Positions 59,209-64,000 of a DNA stretch of 64,000 nucleotides are shown piece by piece. This stretch comes from Xanthomonas sp. 10-10. GTDB taxonomy: Bacteria; Pseudomonadota; Gammaproteobacteria; Xanthomonadales; Xanthomonadaceae. Every line of letters begins with the position of its first letter. Positions within the stretch are counted from its first letter, which is position 1. Under the pieces are notes generated by a model. The model was given only the letters and a program-made list of their open reading frames with translations, ran no database searches and was not told the origin of the DNA. The stretch lies in contig NZ_CP144460.1 in the NCBI RefSeq assembly GCF_040182365.1, forward strand, positions 496,001 to 560,000, read 5' to 3'. The translations under genes were made by a program, and so were the position numbers.

Positions 59209-60222
59209 ATGAGTTACACCCGTGACGATGCAGGCGTAACTACGCGTCTGACCCTCAAGCTGTTGGATCAGGTCCGTGGTTGGCTGCGGCTTCGCCACTA
59301 CAGCCTGCGTACCGAGCAGGCGTATGTGGGCTGGATCCGACGCTTCATTCTGGCCAACGGCAAACGGCATCCATTACAGATGGGGCAGGCAGAGGTCGAG
59401 GCGTTTCTCACCGAACTGGCGACGCGGGGCCAGGTGTCGGCCGGCACGCAGAATCAGGCGCTGGCGGCACTGCTGTTCCTGTATCGCGAGGTCCTGGGCG
59501 TAGAGTTGCCCTGGATGGAAAATTTGGTGCGCGCCAAGCGGCCGCGGCGTATTCCGGTGGTGCTCTCGGCCGAGGAGGTGGCGCGCTTGCTGACGATGCT
59601 GGAGGGGTCGTGTCGGCTGATGGCGGGGCTGCTGTACGGCAGCGGGATGCGGTTGCTGGAGTGCCTGCGGTTGCGGATCAAGGATGTGGACATGGTGCGT
59701 TGCGAGATCGTGGTGCGCGACGGCAAAGGCGGCAAGGATCGGCGGGTGCCGCTGCCGCGCAGCCTGCGAAGGAAATTAATGCAGCAGCGCGAGCGGGCGC
59801 TGCTGCTGCACGCCGCTGATCTCGCCGAGGGAGCAGGACGGGTGTTCCTGCCGCATGCGCCGGCGCGCAAGTATCCCACTGCCGATATCGAGCCCGGCTG
59901 GCAGTATCTGTTCCTCGCCGCGCGTCGATCGGTGGATCCGCGCAGTGGCCGAGTTGGTCGGCATCACGTGTCGGAGGAGATCCTGCAGCGTGCGGTGCAG
60001 GCGGCACGGCGCCGTGCGGGGATCGACAAGCCGGCGACCTGCCACACCTTGCGGCATTCGTTCGCCACGCACCTGCTGGAGGCCGGCCACGATATCCGTA
60101 CCGTGCAGGAGCTGTTGGGCCACAAGGATGTAGCAACCACGCAGATCTACACGCATGTGCTCGGGCGCGGTGCCTCGGCGGTGCACAGCCCGCTGGATGG
60201 GCTGGGCCTCGGCGGTGGTTGA
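59209..60222 (+). CDS. intI: Integron integrase IntI
   Basis: 337-residue tyrosine recombinase, starting at ATG 59209. The N-terminal SAM-like domain is [42 protein letters not shown]. Catalytic Arg lies in [16 protein letters not shown], His-x-x-Arg in [18 protein letters not shown], His in GHKDVATTQ and the nucleophile Tyr in IYTHVLGRG. The integron-specific insertion is [39 protein letters not shown], absent in XerC/D. No internal stop or frameshift. It recombines attC with attI. It points away from the array and converges on ilvD. Confidence 0.95.
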   Translation: MSYTRDDAGVTTRLTLKLLDQVRGWLRLRHYSLRTEQAYVGWIRRFILANGKRHPLQMGQAEVEAFLTELATRGQVSAGTQNQALAALLFLYREVLGVELPWMENLVRAKRPRRIPVVLSAEEVARLLTMLEGSCRLMAGLLYGSGMRLLECLRLRIKDVDMVRCEIVVRDGKGGKDRRVPLPRSLRRKLMQQRERALLLHAADLAEGAGRVFLPHAPARKYPTADIEPGWQYLFLAARRSVDPRSGRVGRHHVSEEILQRAVQAARRRAGIDKPATCHTLRHSFATHLLEAGHDIRTVQELLGHKDVATTQIYTHVLGRGASAVHSPLDGLGLGGG

Positions 60223-60350
60223 CGCTGCGGGCAAGAAAAACCAACCCGCTGTGGTATTTGCGGCCAGCGTCGGGACTGAAGTGCCTCCTACAGTCCGATG
60301 CCCGGAGACGATGAACACCGCTAAAAATCTCCGGGCTTCATGGCAATGCT
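60223..60350. terminator. Convergent gap between intI and ilvD with a hairpin
   Basis: GCCCGGAG (60302) can pair with CTCCGGGC (60329) across about 20 bases. It could end both transcripts. No further feature. Confidence 0.4.
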
Positions 60351-62189
60351 TCAGCCGTCCAGCATCGCCTTATCGCGCACCGCACCCTTATCCGCACTGG
60401 TCGCCAGCAACGCATACGCCTTCAACGCCGTGGTGACCTTGCGCGGGCGCACCTCCACCGGCTTCCAGCCCTTGGCGTCCTGCTCGGTGCGACGACTGGC
60501 AAGCTCTTCGTCGGACACCAGCAGGTTGATCGAGCGGTTAGGGATATCGATCAGGATCTTGTCGCCGTCGCGCACCAGGCCGATCGCGCCGCCTGCGGCG
60601 GCTTCCGGCGAGGCGTGGCCGATCGACAGGCCCGAGGTGCCGCCGGAGAAGCGGCCGTCGGTGAGCAGGGCGCATTGCTTGCCCAGGCCCTTGGATTTCA
60701 GATAGCTGGTGGGGTAGAGCATTTCCTGCATGCCGGGGCCGCCCTTGGGGCCTTCGTAGCGGATCACCACGATGTCGCCGGCTTTCACTTCATCGGCAAG
60801 GATACCCTTGACTGCCGAATCCTGGCTCTCAAAGACACGCACATTGCCTTCAAACACGTGGATGGATTCGTCCACGCCCGCGGTCTTCACCACGCAACCG
60901 TCGCGGGCGATATTGCCGTACAGCACGGCCAGGCCGCCTTCCTGCGAGAACGCGTGCGCGACATCGCGGATGCAGCCTTCGCTGCGGTCGGTGTCCAACG
61001 TGTCCCAGCGTGTGGCCTGGCTGAAGGCGATCTGCGTGGGGATGCCGGCCGGGCCGGCCTTGTAGAACGTGTGCACGGTTTCAGTGTCGGTCTGGGTGAC
61101 GTCCCACTGCGCGATGGCGTCGGCCAGTGTGCGTGCGTGCACGGTTGCCGCGTTGGTATGCAGCAGGCCGCCGCGCGCCAGCTCGCCGAGGATGGCCATG
61201 ATGCCGCCGGCGCGATGCACGTCTTCGATGTGGTACTTGGGGGTGTTCGGCGCGACCTTGCACAGCTGCGGCACGCGCTTGGACAGGCGGTCGATATCGC
61301 GCATGCCGAACGGCACCTCGCCTTCCTGGGCGGCGGCGAGCAGATGCAGGATGGTGTTGGTCGAGCCGCCCATGGCGATGTCCAGCGTCATCGCATTCTC
61401 GAAGGCTTCGAAGGTGGCGATGCCGCGTGGCAGGGCGGTAGGGTCTTCGCCGCCGTACCAGCGATGGCATAGTTCCACCGCCACGCGTCCGGCGCGCAGG
61501 AACAGCTGTTCGCGGTCGGCGTGCGTGGCCACCACGGTGCCGTTGCCCGGCAGCGACAGGCCCAGCGCTTCGGTCAGGCAATTCATCGAGTTGGCGGTGA
61601 ACATGCCCGAGCACGAGCCGCAGGTGGGGCAGGCACTGCGTTCGAACTCGGCCACCTTTTCGTCGGAGGCGCTGTCGTCAGCGGCGATCACCATCGCGTC
61701 GATCAGGTCGAGTTTATGCTCGGACAACTTGGTCTTGCCGGCTTCCATCGGCCCGCCGGAGACGAACACGGTGGGGATGTTGAGCCGCAGTGCGGCCATC
61801 AACATGCCCGGGGTGATCTTGTCGCAATTTGAAATGCATACCAGCGCGTCGGCGCAATGCGCATTGACCATGTACTCGACCGAGTCGGCGATGATCTCGC
61901 GGCTGGGCAGCGAATACAGCATGCCGTCGTGACCCATCGCGATGCCGTCGTCCACGGCGATGGTGTCGAACTCCTTGGCCACGCCGCCGACGCGTTCGAT
62001 CTCGCGCGCGACCAGCTGGCCGAGATCCTTCAGGTGCACATGCCCGGGCACGAACTGGGTGAAGGAATTGGCGATGGCGATGATGGGTTTGTGGAAGTCG
62101 CCATCGCGCATGCCGGTGGCGCGCCAGAGTGCGCGCGCGCCAGCCATGTTGCGGCCGTGGGTGGAGGTCTTGGAACGGTATTCGGGCAT
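60351..62189 (-). CDS. ilvD: Dihydroxy-acid dehydratase
   Basis: 612-residue Fe-S enzyme of valine, leucine and isoleucine synthesis, converting dihydroxyisovalerate and dihydroxymethylvalerate into the ketoacids. Fe-S ligand cysteines are in [12 protein letters not shown] and [19 protein letters not shown]. Further landmarks are [15 protein letters not shown] and [24 protein letters not shown]. Full-length for the family. It is the fixed neighbour of Xanthomonas integrons. Confidence 0.97.
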   Translation of the reverse strand: MPEYRSKTSTHGRNMAGARALWRATGMRDGDFHKPIIAIANSFTQFVPGHVHLKDLGQLVAREIERVGGVAKEFDTIAVDDGIAMGHDGMLYSLPSREIIADSVEYMVNAHCADALVCISNCDKITPGMLMAALRLNIPTVFVSGGPMEAGKTKLSEHKLDLIDAMVIAADDSASDEKVAEFERSACPTCGSCSGMFTANSMNCLTEALGLSLPGNGTVVATHADREQLFLRAGRVAVELCHRWYGGEDPTALPRGIATFEAFENAMTLDIAMGGSTNTILHLLAAAQEGEVPFGMRDIDRLSKRVPQLCKVAPNTPKYHIEDVHRAGGIMAILGELARGGLLHTNAATVHARTLADAIAQWDVTQTDTETVHTFYKAGPAGIPTQIAFSQATRWDTLDTDRSEGCIRDVAHAFSQEGGLAVLYGNIARDGCVVKTAGVDESIHVFEGNVRVFESQDSAVKGILADEVKAGDIVVIRYEGPKGGPGMQEMLYPTSYLKSKGLGKQCALLTDGRFSGGTSGLSIGHASPEAAAGGAIGLVRDGDKILIDIPNRSINLLVSDEELASRRTEQDAKGWKPVEVRPRKVTTALKAYALLATSADKGAVRDKAMLDG

Positions 62190-62596
62190 GGCGATGTCGA
62201 CGACTGATCAGCGAGCGGTGGCTGGCAATTAGAGCGCGTCGCGACTGTTGCTGCTGCAACCGTCACGGCGGGTTCTGGTGATCGGTCACGGTAGCACGCA
62301 GCTGCCAGGCAGGAGCGTGGCGCCAGGCGGGCACGGACGCGATGCGCGCGCGCGGCCACGCAGGCATGCGACCAGCCGAGCGGTTCATCGATGCGAAGCG
62401 ACACCCTCGCTTTCCAGGCTGCGCACCGGCATGCCGGTGCGGGAGCAGCCACCGCAACGACTGCGCTCACCGTCAGGCGGGTGCGCCCGCCCCGCGGCAA
62501 CGTTGTCGATTACGCGGACTGCGGTCCTCGCGTGCCTCGACCAGATCCACCGGACGCTCGCTCGCTACGCGCTGCTGGCCGCTCTAAACTGCGCAC
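62190..62596. other. Divergent intergenic, no supported gene
   Basis: About 400 bases between ilvD and the cysteine-cluster gene. No leader peptide rich in branched-chain codons was found ahead of ilvD. Confidence 0.4.
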
Positions 62597-62863
62597 ATGA
62601 CCGCTACCATGTCGTGCCGCACCGGCTGTGCCGCGTGCTGCATCGCGCCCTCGATCAGCTCGCCAATTCCCGGCATGCCCAACGGCAAGCCGGCCGGGGT
62701 GGCGTGCGTGCAGCTGGACGCGCAGTTGGGCTGCCGGTTGTTCGGGTCGCCGCAGCGCCCTGCGGTCTGCGGCAGCCTGCGGCCGTCCATGGAGATGTGC
62801 GGTAACTCGCGCGAGCAGGCCTTGCGCATGCTCGCTGCGTTGGAGCAAGCGACCCAGCCTTGA
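62597..62863 (+). CDS. YkgJ-family cysteine-cluster protein
   Basis: 88 residues: [83 protein letters not shown]. Eight cysteines with CRTGCAACC and the central CxxF motif of zinc- or iron-binding CxxCxxCC proteins. Role unknown. Convergent with the carbonic anhydrase gene. Confidence 0.88.
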   Translation: MTATMSCRTGCAACCIAPSISSPIPGMPNGKPAGVACVQLDAQLGCRLFGSPQRPAVCGSLRPSMEMCGNSREQALRMLAALEQATQP

Positions 62864-62884
62864 CGGCGCCTGCCCACGCCACGA

Positions 62885-63430
62885 TCAGGCGCCGCCTGTG
62901 CCGCCCAGATACTGATCCTTGAGCCGCACGTAATGCTGTGCGGAGTAATGCAGGCTTTCGATTTCCTTGTCGCTGAGCGTACGCGCCAGCCGGGCCGGAT
63001 TGCCGAGCCACAATTCCGCCTCGCCAACCACCTTGCCCGGGCCCACCACCGCACCGGCACCGACAAATCCGTAGCGTCTGATGGTGGCCCCATCCAGCAC
63101 GCAGGCGCCCATGCCGATCAGGCACAGGTCTTCGATGGTGCAGGCATGCAGGATGGTGCCGTGGCCCACGGTGACATCGGCGCCGATCACGGTCGGATAG
63201 CCGGCCTTGTTGAACGGGCTGTGGTGGCTGACGTGGATGATGGTGCCGTCCTGCACATTGGTGCGCGCGCCGATCTGCACATGATTGACGTCGCCACGGA
63301 TCACCGTGCCCGGCCATACCGATACATCGTCGCCCAGGCTGACCTTGCCGATGATGGTGCAGGCCGGGTCGACGTAGACGCGTGCGCCCAGCTGTGGGAT
63401 GTGGTCCAGGAAGGGGCGAATCGGGGGCAC
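62885..63430 (-). CDS. Gamma-class carbonic anhydrase family protein (left-handed beta helix)
   Basis: 181 residues. Hexapeptide repeats run from VYVDPACTIIGKVSLGDDVSVWPGTVIRGDVNHVQIGARTNVQDGTIIHVSHHSPFNKAGYPTVIGADVTVGHGTILHACTIEDLCLIGMGACVLDGATI. The metal-binding His residues are in IIHVSHHS and TVGHGTILHACTI. The GTG at 63430 is chosen because GGAGAG lies just upstream; a TTG at 63445 has no RBS. Related to YrdA/PaaY; hydration of CO2 is probable but not certain. Confidence 0.9.
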   Translation of the reverse strand: MPPIRPFLDHIPQLGARVYVDPACTIIGKVSLGDDVSVWPGTVIRGDVNHVQIGARTNVQDGTIIHVSHHSPFNKAGYPTVIGADVTVGHGTILHACTIEDLCLIGMGACVLDGATIRRYGFVGAGAVVGPGKVVGEAELWLGNPARLARTLSDKEIESLHYSAQHYVRLKDQYLGGTGGA

Positions 63431-63856
63431 GGCACTCTCCGGCAAGTCAGCGTGCCGCCAACTGCGGACACCGGTGGATGATACCCGTGCGGTGCGTGTC
63501 GCTGTGGCAGCGGCGGTGCTGCGCGATGGATGCAGATGACGCAGGTGCGCGTCATGGGTGTAGCGGGCGGTGCGTATCGATGCATGCTGGGTGATGCTGT
63601 GGTTATCGCAGCAGGTGAGTGACGCGATTTGAAGTCACGCGCAATGCTGTTGCATGCGCATGCCGCAGATCCGGCGATCAGACGAAAGAGGCGGCCCTGC
63701 AGCTGCCCACGATGCATGCGCGACCGGGAGCGCCTGCAGTACTGCTGCGCGACCAACGAGCGGGCGCGCCCGCTATCCGGAATCGGCATGCACCACTCGT
63801 ATCCCGCTTTTGAGCGCTCAGTCCACACCTGCCCGGCGACTGTCAGCCACGTTTCC
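63431..63856. other. Intergenic, no supported gene
   Basis: About 425 bases between two minus-strand genes. Frames are open but give compositionally odd peptides. Confidence 0.4.
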
Positions 63857-64000
63857 TCAGCCGTCCTGAGCCGCATAGAGCGTTGCCGCGATGCTGGCTG
63901 CCGGGATGGCGCCTTGCGCAAGATGGCGCGACACTCCGGGCACGCGCCGCACGCGCGTGTTGAGGACGATTTCGAACAGCTGGCGAGGTAACGACGCAGC
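63857..64000 (-). CDS. C-terminal end of an unidentified gene (runs off the right edge)
   Basis: 47 residues are visible: AASLPRQLFEIVLNTRVRRVPGVSRHLAQGAIPAASIAATLYAAQDG then stop. The mix of residues and the lack of alternatives in other frames suggest a real protein end. Too short to name. Confidence 0.5.
   Translation of the reverse strand, partial: AASLPRQLFEIVLNTRVRRVPGVSRHLAQGAIPAASIAATLYAAQDG

Larger units (their letters stand above)
44165..60222. mobile_element. Chromosomal integron: intI, attI and about 33 cassettes, next to ilvD
   Basis: A tyrosine recombinase of the integron class at the right end, an attI site at its 5' side, and to the left a run of 57-112-base attC repeats between small minus-strand genes. 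Cassettes are read away from intI, as expected. The whole lies beside ilvD, the location described for Xanthomonas integrons. The array is visibly less GC-rich and more varied than the flanks. The first twelve or so cassettes from attI have well-kept attC sites; those from about 46.5 kb leftward are decayed. Confidence 0.95.

Noticed and set aside
44165..60222. Antibiotic-resistance or efflux genes in the integron
   Set aside because: I checked each cassette product and found no aminoglycoside, beta-lactam, trimethoprim or Qac-type protein.

Overview
The window is chromosomal DNA from a Xanthomonas species. The base composition is high in GC. The vanillate demethylase pair, the stand-alone XVIPCD-type protein (the recruitment domain of Xanthomonadaceae type IV effectors) and above all an integron lying next to ilvD all point to this genus. 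The species cannot be fixed from the sequence alone.

From 1 to about 44 kb the window is ordinary core and accessory chromosome. It starts with the N-terminal two thirds or so of an AzgA-type purine permease (minus strand). Then come vanB-vanA with a divergent LysR regulator, a 147-bp tandem repeat, tatD, a VOC protein, a LysR/MFS divergent pair, a VOC protein, a MerR/hydrolase pair, a class II sirtuin, an Old Yellow Enzyme homologue, a beta-hydroxyacid dehydrogenase, the XVIPCD protein and purU. An AraC/SDR divergent pair and a large secreted hydrolase follow.

At 20.7-25.5 kb lies a methionine-synthesis cluster. A MetR regulator and an MTHFR-like enzyme face an operon of a flavin reductase, a DUF1852 protein (MesX) and a short MetE-like methionine synthase (MesD). 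Several small redox and regulator modules follow: SDR, YafY/ADH, TetR/SDR/quinone oxidoreductase and NmrA/HxlR, the last with a perfect 17-bp operator. There is also an OprO/P porin, a DUF6436 gene overlapping a chemotaxis receptor gene, and several small proteins.

From 44.2 to 60.2 kb there is a chromosomal integron. An intact-looking intI (337 aa, plus strand) ends 128 bp from the end of the convergent ilvD. To its left is an array of about 33 gene cassettes, nearly all read on the minus strand away from intI. I located about 35 attC sites, most of them 58-61 bp with the shared core GCCTAAC...GTTAGGC. Cassette products include HNH, HAD/FCP1-like, SMI1/KNR4, DUF1801, DUF6984 and DUF4287 proteins, small membrane proteins and many unknown proteins; no antibiotic-resistance gene was seen. 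One cassette is present twice almost unchanged, another ORF-less cassette is present twice in diverged form, several cassette genes are frameshifted, and the end farthest from intI is decayed. The first cassette carries a six-copy pentanucleotide repeat inside its reading frame and so could be phase-variable.

After ilvD the window ends with a small cysteine-cluster protein, a gamma-class carbonic anhydrase homologue and the C-terminal end of an unidentified minus-strand gene.
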